Source: Hydractinia symbiolongicarpus
Lineage: Eukaryota; Cnidaria; Hydrozoa; Anthoathecata; Hydractiniidae
NCBI RefSeq assembly: GCF_029227915.1
Contig: NC_079879.1
Coordinates: forward strand, 12,524,001 to 12,588,000
DNA length: 64,000 nt
Direction: 5' to 3'
Below, one piece after another: positions 38,927 to 59,500 of the stretch. The number at the start of each line of letters is the position of its first letter. Positions within the stretch are counted from its first letter, which is position 1. Position numbers and translations under genes: made by a program. Under the pieces are notes generated by a model. It made no database searches. It worked only from the letters and a program-made list of their open reading frames with translations, and was not told the DNA's origin.

Positions 38927-41900
38927 GTTTAGGACAAATTAAAATTTCTGTCTGGTAGGTGTGTCCACTTAAGAGTATATCTGCCTTAGGGAGGTTTCAC
39001 TGTACAAAAAATTATTTTGCAGGTCGATTAAAAAAATGGTTAGTTTATTGATCTCTTCTTGCGCCAGCCTTATTGTCTGCCTTTCAAAACAACAACGATG
39101 AGAATTGACGTTACATTAAGGCCGGCTTTATGAAGGGTTTGCGATTGTGATACAATTTCGTACAAGTATTGTAGGGGCTGGGCCTCTTTTAACCCAGGCC
39201 CCTATAATAAATTTTAAGAGGGATAAATAGAAGAACGAGATAAATTAATGTCAATATGCTACATTATGTAAACTTTTTTTCCCGTTTCATCATTGATATC
39301 AAACATTACCATTAACGATGCCCTTGATACACCTCTTCCTTCTCTCACCAAACAGATCCGTGCAACACCAAATGGTTGGCAATGAAAAGTCTTAAATAAA
39401 GACTTGGTTATAAGAGAAATTGGGGAAGTTTGAGAATACGCCTTGCAAGCAAAAAATTATGTCCAAAAATTTCTACTTTGTTATTGCGAAGGAAATGAAA
39501 ATACGGAGGCTAAAAAAAACTCTCGTTCCTCTGGAATGTTCAAATGTTAGCTATCTACGTTCCATGCTCAGTCTATTATGACGTCATACAAACCGCGACG
39601 ACGAGTTCGCAGATGATAACCGCTTTATTCTCACTTTATCGTTGTAAGGTTTTTTTTAACCTTTATGTGACATATTTCTATCTGTCACGAAATCCTCCAC
39701 AAACAATTATACTTGTGGTTTCAAACAATGGAAAGCAGTTTTTGCACTTCAATGACAAACTTGTGTGAACTTGATTCCAAATTGAGTAATAGCTGATTAG
39801 ATTAAAGTCAATCAAGACGGTTGAGGTGAAGATAATTTGTAAATAGTTCTAGGTAGATTGCAATACTTTTATTGAATATACTTTCACAGGGAAAAAACTT
39901 TGCTTAATTGGATCGAAAGAGGAAGTTGAATGAAAATAATTTTCTGTCACAATATATGATGCGTTTGTTATTGCTCGTATAAAACTCACAAGAATGTTAT
40001 TTTTATAAAATGACGTCAAAAGAATCATTTCTTTTTATTTTCTTATTTATTTGTTTGTTTATATTTTAAACTTATTTCAAGATCATCCCATCCTTTTTTC
40101 AAGTATGTATATACACTTCATGTTGGTCAGTCATTATGACAAATATTTTTCGGGAAAATATACAGCTACAACCTATGGACTTTAAGTGTTCGAACTTTCT
40201 TAAGTATGAATCAGCCAATTAATAAAAATACAAACACTCAGATCTTCTAAAATCTGAAAATTGGTTACATTATTAAAAGATTTTGATAACTTGGGCTGAC
40301 AAAACAAGGGTGGGTGTATGGGAGCGCATTCCCCCCCCCCTTAACCATGAATTTATCGACCCTGATTACAAATAAAAAGGTGATTTGTCCTTACAATTAA
40401 TTTTTATTTAAAAGACAAATATCCTGGAGGGTGTGCCCTTTGTAGCTCTAAGCAATCACTAACTTTTAGTCTCTAAATATTTTAAGAACGAAATGTATGC
40501 CTTAAGAGTCAATAAGGCGTTTAATGATCTTATCAAAAAAACTCTTAAAATAACGTTAACAATGTCATATCAGATGATAAAACTCGAAAGATTGGATATT
40601 TTGTTTATTGTCGTGGTTTACTGACCTATATAAATAAATCAATCAATTAAAAGATTAATTATCACTTTTAAATATTTATTTTGATTATCTTTGTGAGAAG
40701 GATATGATAATGAAGTGACACTACTTAATGAGTGTGAGTTTGTAATAAGAAATTGAAATCCAAACAAGCATTTCCGTCTCTTCTCACTATCCGAAATTTC
40801 TAATTATGCAACTCATATTTTGTCTGCTGCAATAATATTTGCATACCATTAAATGTTATTTGAACTCATGACCTTGAGAGATGTCAAGGCAGCCTTAAAA
40901 TTTTCGACAAAAATATTTTTCAATGAGCTGTACATGTTTTTGTAAGAAAGTCTAAAGTTTTTTGTTGTGTTTATTTTGCTCTTTGTCGTCTCATATTTTG
41001 TGAATGCGTCTGATATTACAACTTGTTTTATACAAAACTACGCTTGCTTAAAACAAATTTTCCACAATGAATAAAACTATTTTTTTTCGAGGTCGTAAAA
41101 TTTATTTCTTAACGCGTAAAGCAGCGCCACATGAATAACGCCGCGTAAAGCAACGCCCCACGAGTGCGGCAATGAACATTGTTCAGGTTATTAACCTTGA
41201 ATAAGAATTCATTGTGAAACTTTGTAACAATTAAAAATAGTTATATATTCACTTGAATAGATTATATCTTGCTACATGGTAATTACGCATCACATTAAGG
41301 TAAATGCATCACTTTATTCATCATCAAGAACATGCGTCACACACGCAGAGGACAAGCATGTTTCATCTCGTTTTTCTAGCGTGTTCAATGCTTGTTGCAG
41401 GGTTTTTTTAAAAGTTTTTCCTTGTCTCTACTAGAATAACATTTATCAAGCTTTTCGTTGGTTTTTCATTCGTTTAAAATTCAGAATAGTCTTTTTGTAT
41501 TTTTTTACATATATAAAAAGACTTTTGTTCTAAAGCTTTGTCTAGCTACGTAAAAGTGCATGGTATTTTAAAGAAACCATGCAAAACGCATTAGTAGTTT
41601 GAGCTCTTTTTTTTATCATTGTATTATGAAAAGATTATTATGTTGTTCTGGAATAAAAGGAACAATTTAGCCTAGTTTATTTAGTGAAACGTGTGAATCT
41701 AAGCAATGACGAGATACGGTAAAATTGACATTTCACTTTCCTTGTAAACGTGGTTATATAATGCAGTGCTCAATTTTAAGATCTCTAACATTTTCCTAAT
41801 ATTTCTGGGTAAATTATCTGCACCAGCAAAAGTTTCTCTAAGTGTTCTTCTCGATAAACGGGTAGCTACTTCCTCAAAGAAACGGCTTTTAAGTCTTTTT

Positions 41901-42953
41901 TTTTTGCTAAACTTGTCATAAATCATTGTTTAATTTTTATTTGACATATAGGCGTCATCCAACAATTAGTCACACATCGTTTAATTAACAGCTTCATCTT
42001 CATTAATTGCTGGCATAATTAATACGCTTTTAATGATATTCTCCAGCACAAAGAAAGTCAACTTGTCACACCACTTAACGTAATCTATCAATTAATCCTC
42101 GGAGATGGAGCGTGTAATGAGACTTTCTGATGCATGCTGTTTATTTGGACGCCTTAATGCTAGCTACGTGAAATAATTTCAAATTTGATTATATCAAATA
42201 TTTTTTATGACTTTTGGCAACCACGTCTTCATCAGGCAGTCATCCAGAAAAAACCGACGCATCGATTACATTCGGCAGGTAGGTGTTATACACTGCTGTA
42301 TTTTTCTCTTCATGTTTCTAACCGCAAATAGCTTTCCTGTTTGGTTTCCGCCACAAGCCACCTAAGATTTTCATCAACCTAGGAAAACCATTTAAGTAAA
42401 TGTGGGGTTGCAAACGTTGGTTTGATACCATTATGTTGCTAATGACTACAATTTTTATCATGACCATAAAATCAGCACTATTTTATCTTAGGGCAACGTG
42501 GGTTTTTTTTCTTTCAATGAAAATTCCAAATGACGCATATATCCCCTAGACAGGAAGTGTATAATTTTCAGCGGATCAGCGCAGAACAGTTGTTGTGTTT
42601 GATTTCAGCGTGTACAGTATGAAATCCCACAACACAAACAGCCACAATAGAAGGATTTATTTTTTTTATTGTATTCATTTTTGTTACAAGTTTTAATTCA
42701 TTTATCGCGTTCATTTTGTGGGGGATTATCACACTATATAGATCAAAGTTGCATGCAATATCATAACTTTATGCGAGTTTAGAACTCGCGCACGATTTTG
42801 GTCATATCAGTTATTACAATCAGCAAAATCTAATTTTATTAACATAGCTACTCTATTACGATTTTGGATAACAAAACATTTAAATATATAAAAAGTACTC
42901 GGTTGAAAAAAAACCACAAGGATAAACTTTGCTCATATGCTTGGCAAAAATTG

Positions 42954-42975
42954 CCCCCCCCCCCCCCCCCCCCCC
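42954..42975 (+). repeat. homopolymer run of C
   Basis: 22 consecutive C in otherwise AT-rich sequence; the length may be uncertain for technical reasons. Confidence 0.85.
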
Positions 42976-44837
42976 TACTCTTAATTAACGGGGATAAGCT
43001 TTCCCAGTTGAAGTTAACTTCGCAATGCCAATTTTTTGTCTATGGGATAATTTTGCAAGTGTATTTCGAGAGTAAAATATTTATTTGATATGAAAACAAT
43101 GACTTTCTTTATTCCTGAGGTTTTTAAGCAAACAAGAATTCCCCATGTGAGGACTATTTCGAATATTTGCGTACTTTAATAATATTTTTTGCAAGTCCTT
43201 GTCAAGACTATGTGTACCTTCTCAAGTTATTTCCTTTCATTTTTCTTTACTATTAAGTAAAAATAAATAAAATAACATTAAATAAAGTAATAGGAGATAA
43301 AATAAACAGAATTACTTCTGCAAATACGGAAATACTGTGTACATATTATAAAGGTAGAGACATGTTTTTCATTCAAGTGGGAGGGCAAGAGATTTAACTT
43401 GTCATAAAATGTCCTAGCCTTAAAATAATCTTCTCTGATATTTGCACTAAGAGCGCGCCCGACAATGTGGTTACGTGTCCATCGTCCTCGTATACCACAT
43501 CGCCATCAGACTAGACATGGCAAACCAAAGTTAAAACCATTAACATTTCATGTGTTCGGGCCATTTCGCTCCTCATAGCACTGACGCGAATAAAGAAATG
43601 CACATGTCAGCATTTATTTATGAAACTGTTTTTTTCCTGTCGCTAGTAAAAAGCAGTTAGAAACAGAAAGAAAGTTCTAAAAATAACTTTTAAAATATTC
43701 AAAAGTTTATTATGAAAGATGCTCGTTAAAATTCAACTTAGTCACCAGGGCTCTTTCTTTACTTTCATTTCATCGCTATGAAAACCCTGTGGTTAGGGTG
43801 GGTAAACGTTTTCCAGGTAAATTTTATGACTTTCTGTTCTGGGTATTTATTATTTAAATTTAACGATAACTTTGTGCTATTATTAGCAGTGCTTTTCTGC
43901 GTGTTTTTTTTCCTTCTTTTTATTTATAATCACTTACTTTAATTTTTATATATTTTTATCTTAATTTTTTTTTGAATGAAATATTTTTAAAACTTAAGAT
44001 ACAATGTTTTGTTAGCTCTTTCTTAAAATACTCGATACATCTCTCAAACTACAGCGACAGGACTGTGTTAAAAACAACATTTGTTTCAAAGGAACGCAAT
44101 TTTTTTATAAAATCTTGATTGACGTGCCCTACAAAAAACAATAGCTTTCCTCTATTGTTATCCCATTCACTGCCTTTATCTCATTGGAAAAAATAAAAGT
44201 GTTAGTTTTAACAAGGTGCTCTCTTTTTCAATACGAACAGATGTCACGCTGTGCATGATGGGATGGATACTTTTTTATAAACGACTAATCACAGGCCGTT
44301 GTGAAGTAATCGCCATCAAATTAAATTTGTATTGCGGTTGTTAGCAATAAAAGTTCATGGAAATGATCAAGTGTTATTTTATTGTACTACGCTCTTTACC
44401 ACAGCATCACACACTTCACAAGAGTTTAGATGAGGAAAAGAGTGACTCGAAATTTTATAACTACTTAAGAAAGAAATATATTATATATAATATACCTATA
44501 TGAATATATATAGCTATATAAGAATAGAAAAAGAAGATAGTTTTTTTTTGAATTGATTGATGAAACAAGTCAATGTTGAATAATTAAAGCATTCTTATTA
44601 GGCAGTTGAATGATATATTGTACAATTTAGATATGTCAAGCATTCAAAAGAGTGAAACATTTGTGTAAATTCCCATTCATGCTATATTATATTATATGAA
44701 CAAATTTTCTTTTTCTTGTTCAAGGAGAAAAATTTGTTGAATGCGGTTTTAAAGTTGACAGTGTGTTGGCTTTCTTGGTTAGATAATTGGTTAACATACG
44801 GTTTTAGGGGTTTGTTTTAAATTTTATTCTTATTATT

Positions 44838-44847
44838 TTATTCACAG
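44838..44847 (+). promoter_or_regulatory. splice acceptor before the RUNX start exon
   Basis: A pyrimidine-rich TTTTATTCACAG precedes 44848. The 56 bases between it and the ATG have stops in every frame that could add to the protein, so it would end a 5' untranslated intron. This would fit a distal promoter upstream, as RUNX genes have in other animals. Confidence 0.45.
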
Positions 44848-44873
44848 TGGTTAAAGACGCGAAACGAGCTTGA

Positions 44874-50513
<5,640 letters not shown>

Positions 50514-53500
50514 TTCTTGTGTATATAAAAAAATATTTCTTTTTTTAGTTCTTTTCTTTTTATATAAATATAAAAGTAAAGCAAATAGGACTTCGTTTTG
50601 AAAAGTAAACAACGCCTTAGGTGATGTCAAATTTAAAATGGCGTTAATTTTATGTTATTTCTTTTAAATCGTTTTTTCTATATTAATTTTAATGCAGAAG
50701 ACATAAATATCACTTACTATTTATTATATATTATTTGTTATTTGTTTGTTTCTCTTAGTTATTTGTTTGTTTTATGAGTGTAGTGCAGTGAGAGAGTCTC
50801 CTTTAAAGGAGAGGAGAGAAAAGTCACATTAAAAATTTTGTTGAGAGATTTTTTATTTACGTTATAAAGTCAGTGTTGACGGAAAGTAACAAAATGTATA
50901 TATTTGGACATATTTTATGAATTTAAGGAATACAATTCTCTTATGGAAGTTCATTCGCAGCATTTTTTTCTAATTCATCTTAGAATAACCTGTGCCAGAC
51001 TTTAACTAGATGGGCATGAAATAGAAATCAGCTCTGATAGGTAAACAAAACAAGAATTTATAAAACTTTGCAGTTTCTTTCATGTCAATTGACAAGCTCT
51101 GATTTGGATGGTGTCATCAATTTAGGCTGTAATCTTGTTTAACTAGTTCAACACGTAGCTGAAACTCGCAACGAAAAAAATGGAAGAAATTGTCTGCGAT
51201 CATGTTTACTACGTATTTTGTTTTAAAAAAATCTGTTTTTAGTTATTCTGATCACAATTTTGGGATCTTTTATGATTTTTGCAATCCTACAATTTCGGTA
51301 CCTAGACTTCCATAAAAACATTGCCAAGGAAATAAAGAACAGAATAACAAAAAAATAAAGTCACGCTACATAGGCGTGTCACAGGTTTTCGGTTAGGGGG
51401 ACGAGATTGTAAATTGAGGGGTTCTTTTTGACTAAGGAGGCCCCACCGTAGCCGGGGTCTATTGGACAAGAAAATCTTACACCGTGAAAAATCGATTCTT
51501 TAAAAATAGAAAGTGCTTTAAACTGGTTTACCGCCTGCTCACTTTACAGTAACATATCTGTAGGGACTTGTGATTTCAGGGAATGACCATAATCAAACAT
51601 TACATATTCTATTTACGTCAAACGTATACTTTTTAGTTTTTAGTCACCACTGACGAAGTGTATTCGTAAAAACTTGTATCCAACTTATCAAGTTTTAATC
51701 CAGCCGGATATTTATTTCCGTTGTGAATGAAAACAAAACTGTGTGGCCTTATGATTGCAATATTAATCAGATGATGTTTAAGACCCGGGGGTGTTTTACT
51801 TGGTAAAAGAATGCATTTAAGAAATATAATCACCTTGCCTGTAATTTCAAACAATTTCTAGCTTCAGACATCATACCAATCTTTTAAAAAAGGAAATTTG
51901 ACTTTTCAGTATCATTAGCCAGTGACATCATCGGAAATGTATAAAGGATGTGTCATAATCAGAATACAATCTGACACAAATCAGACATGACATGGCAGGC
52001 TGGTAATCACCTTACCTGGTCGCTGATATCATTAAAATTGAATTAATGTTTGTGATTTTACAGATGGTTCCGCGGCGTTTTCTTTTAAGTTTTAATCCAT
52101 CTTAATTCCAATACGCTGAAACGTGAATCACGCGTGCGATGGCTAGTGTGAGTGGGAGCGCACGTGTGGGTCGTTAGGTTATTGATCTGCAAAGGACACA
52201 TATTTTTTTGTTTCTTTTTAAAGATCTTTTTCCTTCATTGCAACCTAAGCAGTTTGCTGTCAAATATGTCCTTTATTTAAGACATTGGTCATCTCAGTTG
52301 AAAGTATAAAACAGGAAAAAACGATAACAGATTTGTCACTAGAAACATTTTTGGTTAGTTGGGTGTGGGAGTAATTCGCCCTAAAAAATAAAATACAATG
52401 GGATATAAAAAAGAGTCCTTCTTAAAATAATAATAAAATGTAATATATAATAATAAGTTAAAAGGGGTGTATTTTAGTACAAGTTCAGTCATTTTCCCCA
52501 CAAGTCTATGTAGCTGAGATGTCTCAACCTATAAGTAAAATACAGCTACCCACGTGCCGTATGTTGTAACATATAATTTAAAAAAAATAAAAATCTCGCG
52601 TTGCTTCCTTCATTGTAATTATATCCGATTTATCCCGAACCCTTCAAAATTGAACTAACCGCACCGATTCTTGCTCATTCAAATATATTTTTAAATCATC
52701 ATGGTCACTCAGCAATTATTTAAACCAAAAATATCACTATACAGAAAAATGACGTCATTATCCCCACGCAAAACACAAATTTGAGTCCTAGAAAATTACT
52801 TAGTGTAAATTCTGCTTTTCAGCTAAGTTTAAGCTATGTTTACACGAATTTAAATTTGGGGAAAAAATAACTGGAAGATATCGTTGGTTATCGTTTTCAG
52901 TTTTTTTTATGCATTGAGTTGCAAGCAGTAAAGTAACAATGCTATGATCATTTCACCTACGGACTCATGTTTCATATGAAGAAATTTAAAAAGATTTAAC
53001 ACTGACAAGTGAACTTCAAGTGCATATTGATCAGAACTGAAGATGATGTTACCGCAATCCGGACGCTGAATGTTATTGAAAAACACTGGAATTTCCAATG
53101 CATGTCCAAAACTGAAATAATATTTGAAATCAGAGATATTTATGTGTAATGTCATAGCAACAGAGATAACAAAAACAACAACAACAAACAACAACAATAA
53201 CGTCAAGCACAAACAGTACAGACTGATAAAAATAAGCACGAGTCACACTGATTGGATAATAAGAAATTTAATCAACAGTCGTTTATTTATAATTACATTT
53301 TGACATTGTTGCAACTTTCGAATGTCATTAGCACAGCTAACGACTTCAGTTGAACAGGTTACCGATTTCTGGAAAATTTGGTAAAAGTGTTTTGTAATTA
53401 ACGTAAAGCAACACAAGCCGTTATCAGAATAGTCATGACATGCCATCATAGCTAAACTTAGAAGTACTGTCTTGAAAATATCCGCGCCAAATAATTAAAA

Positions 53501-56500
53501 CAGACTTCATGTGTCTAAAACATATCTTTTTCATGCAAGAAACAGATTTTTAAGGAATTTGGTACTGGACCTTTTACTAATAAAAAAAGCTACAATTACA
53601 AAAACCAGAAATATTCCAAAAATAGGAAGTAAATAAACGTTTGCGTAATTTTTATGGCTACTAAAATTTTTAATTTTTTTAGATAAAATACTACGGTACA
53701 TGCTTTTTTTTATAAAGCAAGGCAAAATGTTCAATGTTGCTTAAGTGTGTCCCCTTACTGACTCAGGTATTGTCTATTTATTCCTTGTTGGCTATCTACC
53801 TGGCGATACCAAGTAATAGAATCTATTTTTCGGGTTTCGTGGGCCGTTGCGTTGCTTACCCGGCCTTAACATCTGGTCTACATAAAATGTTTGTAGCCTA
53901 CTGACTTCGGAACATTTGTCAGGCGATACTGTGTGACAACTTCGAGAAAAAAAATGTCATTTTCAAAAAAAACTATAAACAGGATTATAGCAGCGTCAAG
54001 CTAATGCACAAATTTAAATCAAACTTTTGGTTAGCGACGATCTCCATATAATTGCACATCACTTCAGATCGGCCAGTTGCTGCTTTACTTTAAAGAATTT
54101 TAACCTAACTTTGCTAGTGACAAAAGAGAACACAGCAAAATACAGTGGGGCGTTCATTTAGTTGGGGCTTTGATAAAGTTGGGGCGTTTATTAGCGCATG
54201 GGTAAAAACAATTAGTAAAACATTCTAGGAAGGCGTTATTACAGGGGCGGACATGTAATAGGTAAATTACGCCACATAATATTTTTTTTAGTTAAGATTC
54301 AAACTGCAGTAGCGTTCAAGAAACTAGTACTCTTACAATGTGTATTTTTTTATTAAATTTGTATTTCTTACAAGTATATATCCTGACTATCCTACTCAAA
54401 ACTCAAACGTTTTGTAGTTCAACTAGTAGAATTTGCATGTGGACGGGAAAAAATAAACAAAGGAATATAAATATCAGATATCAGCAGGAGATAAAGTAGA
54501 CAATGTTACTTTGGTTTTATGAAGTACCACATTGACCACATAACATGATGTAAAATGAACAGTGCTCTATATCATGAAATCGATATAAACCACAAGTAAA
54601 ATGAAGTGTTGTGCACTTAACCAAAACAAAATAAAAAAAGTCAGAACATATTATTTCGCGAGATGAATGTTTATGGAGGTGCGCGCCATTTTAAATATGA
54701 AATTTTGCAAACTCCCCTTCAGAGAATAAACAGAAAATATAAATTCTCCTTTGAAAGTTCCGTAAAAATTGTTAGCTACTTAAGAAATTTGAAGCTGGAT
54801 TTTAACCTTTTGTTTTTATATGAAATCGCATAAAAATAACACTGGCGTATTTATTAGTCAAACTCCCATCGACAAAGTTATTTAAAAAAAAAACGAGTGA
54901 CTAAAATCTTCTAACGCCGGCCCTTTTAACGTCGCGACATAAAAGTTGACGCCAGTAAACGTCGAGAAAAGAGTCTACAAATACAATTTTATTCCTAATG
55001 TTTAATAATTACCCTACCATGCTTATTAATGGTGCACATTTTGAAAGGCGTTCCAAAACTTAATCATACGCATGTGATAAGAAATCACACAAATAAACTA
55101 ACGGATATGTTATAAATAAAAAAATCAATAAGAGCGATACCGCCAGACCACATCCCACCCTTTAAATTTAATAGTCGCCACGCCTTCTAGAGTTACCAAT
55201 TAATATTGTGTATATTCTTGGTTACTTTGCGGCTAGACGTAAGGACTTGTGTCAACAAGAATCAGAAATCATACGAAAAAAATTAAAAATTTGCACAAAC
55301 AAGTCAAAAATTAATTCTCTTGAAAATACGAAGCATGAGTTATTTAATTACCAGGCTATTAAAAGGATTATGATATATTACCTGCGGTAAATATTCAAGT
55401 CGTTCCCAATTAATTAAAGGTTAGATTGAGGTATTAATTCTGATCTAGACAGATCACAAATAAAACCACAAGGCTGGTTATTTTGACCTTTTTTATTATT
55501 TCTGAACAAAACTTTAAAAGGTTATGGAAACTACTTTTAATTTGACCTCAGGTTTTTTATAGTTCTTACTTTTATTAATATTAAAGTAATGTATCAGCAA
55601 AGATAATATTTGAGACAATTATAAAAAGGTTAAACTTATTTAAGGAGCGGCTACCATTTTCAAAAAATGATTGACAGGTTACGATACCATTTTAGATCAA
55701 TGATTGACGCGTTCTCATTTTCATTATATATTAGAATTTGCATTCCAGATAACTGTACTCCACCTCCATCCGCTCGACATAATAATCCTTTTTTAAATTA
55801 TTACAGCTAAAATAAGTTATATAAACAAAATAATTATTATTCATATATTTTGAATTGTCATATTTCGAATTGCTTAGTACAAGCCATTATTAGACTGTTT
55901 TCATGTTAAAAAAATATTGCTTATAAAAAAATGCTTTGAACGATACCGTTTACCATTAAGGTAGTAATTTATTTCAAAACGATGTCTGAAAATTTAAATA
56001 CTGTCTGGTTCATTGTTTTTTATTGATGGAAACAACCTTTCCCGACTGATAACTTGATGATGGGGTATTCCCTGTTAATTAAGAAGGTAGCAAAGTTTGT
56101 TCGAACCATGAATGACTTGCAAAAGGCGATGTTAACTCTTAACCGTCTTTAACACTTCAGGGTTATCTGATTCAGTTATTCACGAATTTGAAAGTGTCCT
56201 TACATTTTTAGAAGACACTATGCTAAATGACAGATTGCGTTGGTGAACCGTGATTTCTATTATGGGCCATAAGTATATAATATAGTTAAAGAGAAAATAA
56301 TTTTGAAAAATAAAAACACATTTTTGACCTCTTCAACCGGTGTTACACACCTTAAAATTTTTCTGGTCCCTGAGAGTGAATTCTATCCACAGAAATTTAA
56401 GTCAACAAAATGTTTTAATGTAATTAATAATTTGTTACTTTTTTATTTAGGAATATCTTAATAAAATTCAAGATCTTCCAAAGGTTTTTTTTAGCATCGT

Positions 56501-59500
56501 TGAGCTCTTATAAAACAATTTGCAGAGCTACCTTTTTCATGTGTTATGTTACATGTTGATTAGGCTAGTCAATTATATTAAAATGTTTCTAAAAATCCGT
56601 TGAAAAACATATATATAAATATGACGAGAGCATAAATTGATGGTGCTCTAATTTGCATTGACGCGACGTGCACTAATTCTACAGTGTGTATGTTTTGACA
56701 CAGCGATGTTAATTTTGCAGCCATGGGGCGGACACCTGAAAATGTTTATCAACAAAAACCAGACGTAAATAAAAAGGCTCTTACAATTATCATAAAGAGT
56801 CACATCCTTCCTACTATTAGTCGATAAACCACAGTGTCTAGCGTGACGTCATTAAATGACGTAATTTATAAAATAAAATATGTTGTGTGCAAATGGTACG
56901 ATATCTTTAAGGTTGGTTTTCACCAAGAGAAAATTCTGACTAGGAGGAAATTTCCGCCTATGATATCATTTATAAATGCATAATGAATCCTGCTGTCTGA
57001 GGAAGAATTTTTTCGCGAATTTTCCAACCTATCAAAATTCTGCACTATATTTCACAATTGAGTTAAAGGTTTCTTTAAATACAAAAGCTATGTGAAACCT
57101 TTTAAAGCAGTATCGCTTTGTTTACTTCGAGCAATAAATATTATTGAGGTTTTAAGAAGGGTAATTAGAGCGTTTCATTCGTTCAGGGCGTTTAATTTGT
57201 TTAAGGCGTATAAATTTCGTGGTAATCTGACAACACTCACTTATGTCTTTTTTGTCACGCTGTGTGAGATTATTAAAGAACCCTTTTCTTCTTTTTGCAT
57301 GCAAGTTTAAAGTGCCCGTCCTTTATAACTCCTGACAAAATAACACCTTCAAAGAAACAAGATCAGTGTTATGAAAGTAGTTATATTAAAAACGAAATAA
57401 TATTTTTTTCCAAATCGATTTACGAAGTGTTTTGTTTGACATTTTTGTTTGAGGTTGTTATAAAACAACGTACTTGAAAATAGTCGAACAATTTAAACTT
57501 GTTATTACACATTGTGGCTCTACACAATAATAATCCTCCTACAGAACTCAAAGCTATTCCAAAATTTTAAAATAGTTACAATTATTTATTTTCACAATGC
57601 TTTTTTACTCTTTGTATTGTTATATTTTTGAAATATTATAAATAACTCTTAGTCAGCTCATATGACCAGGTTAAAATGCATTTTTTCGTTTAAATACTTT
57701 AGAGATCTTGATTTTTATTGGCGTTTAAGTAATTGCTCGTTCGCCTAACAACAAAGAGTTACAAAGATCTCCTGTTGCAAAGCCAAGCAGGGGTTGAGCG
57801 AGAGAAACAAAATTGTGCTTTAGGTCTATTACGAACTAACTTTACTAATTGAATCTCGTTTTTTATTATTTTTTTCGTAGCAAAGCAACAGGAAATATGT
57901 CTATTAAACGTTTATGTGTAAAAAAACATTTTCAGACTGCGTTAAAAAAATAGATTTTGACTCCATCGTCAAAAGTTAGTTTTTTTCAAAAAAAAAAAAA
58001 ATACAAGCTTAAACGTTATAATGACAAAAGAAAAATGAAGTTATTAGTCTATAATTTTGCGAATGTTATCTTAATTGACAGTGTTTTATAAAGTTCTTAA
58101 AATAGTTCCATGAGATAAAAATCTTAACGAGGCAGACAATGTGGCGATAACGCTACAAAGCATTTTCTTCTCATTAATGAGAAAAAAATTTCGCAATCTT
58201 CTAAACATCAAGTCGTATTGTGTCGTGTTGTTAACGCAAGTTTGTCCTAATTTTATAAAATGACTCTTTTTTGCAAAAACTGGATGATTTTTTTTATTCA
58301 CCCTTTTCTTTTCCTGACATATGACAAAAATATTTATTTTGATGTTTTCCTTTTTTAATCGAAGAAATTTCTCATGCTTTGATATACAATGCTTCGCTCA
58401 ATGAACACGCAATTGTCCTGTCTAGGCCTTGTGTAATTCAACTATCTTAAATCCAAAAATAACAAACATTTCTGCTTCTTCGGTCGATTGATAAAATGTT
58501 TATATTATGCTGACTCAGTCATTACGTCAAAATTTTATTTCCTGCGGTTGCAACAACATTATATTTGACCTCAATTCCCTTTCGTCTGAGTCAAGGTGAA
58601 GTTTAAAAACTGTGTTTTCCATTAGGTGTGTATTCATCTCAAGATAGAAAAATCACAAAATAATAAGATTTAGAATATCAAGCAATTGAACAGACAAAGA
58701 TGTGATCTTATATACTAAAGAACTGATTTATGCTCCCTGCACCATTCGTAATAATTTCACAGTTTGATAATAGCAAAGCAATATGTTTCCTTTGTTAAAA
58801 TGTTCAAATTGTTATGTTTAATCTGACGAAGGGAACTTTGGGTAGTTAATTGAATTTTAGAATCGGTTGTTTCAAAACATTCTTACAATCATATTCTTTC
58901 TTGATTTTTTTGTCGGTTTATAGCCTGCTTTTTATTGCATCATATACCCTCGTTGCATTCACCGCAACTAAGGTGATGCAATAAGACAAATAAAATAAAA
59001 GAATCTGGAAAAAACCACATGGCAATTTTGTCTTCGTGGAGGATTTAGAAGCGCTATACAACGTCTTGAAAAAAATGCTCTGAATTCTAATAATAATGGC
59101 AACTTTTTCAATAATATCAGAAAGAACAAAAAACATGACTCTCAAACATCTCCGCAGTGAAGTATTATAATATACACATATATACCATATATATATAGTC
59201 AATAATGTGCGATTTCCGAAAAGCCTACCGTGTGGGCATCTCAAAAGTATACTTTTTATCAAAAACCATGATGTATAATTAAACAGTTCAGAAGAGCTAG
59301 TTAACCAAAGGTAATTGAAAAATACAAAAATACAAACACCACAAATTATGTTTGAAACGTTTTCAAAGTTTCTCATTTGGGACCAAATGACAAATTGTTG
59401 CATTACCATTGAACACCAAAAAACCTACATCAAATCAATGCAACATTGAATTCTTTATATTATAAGTTGCAAAATTTCCTAAATGGCTTTAACTGACTTT

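Larger units (their letters stand above)
34671..44847. other. gene-poor region upstream of RUNX
   Basis: About 10 kb without a supported gene. A minus-strand frame at 35192-34932 (86 codons) is unrecognised. Contents noted: hairpins at 35574-35608, 38879-38926 and 39172-39205; a dispersed repeat at 37150-37400; a stretch at 35795-36130 whose ends look like degenerate inverted repeats rich in GAGTTAA; a short repeat at 36495-36560 shared with 320-390; and a run of 22 C near 42954-42975. Runx-type sites AACCACA (about 42911) and TGTGGTT (about 43789) lie upstream of RUNX. Confidence 0.5.

Noticed and set aside
52907-53239. 110-codon minus-strand frame with a hydrophobic start
   Set aside because: The hydrophobic part is a translation of a CAACAA-type simple repeat; nothing else supports a gene.
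54145-54260. GGGGCGTTTATTAG-type repeats as an element end
   Set aside because: Too degenerate and without a matching partner end in the window.
58918-59409. 163-codon minus-strand frame
   Set aside because: Low-complexity AT-rich composition, no motif, no splice or signal context.
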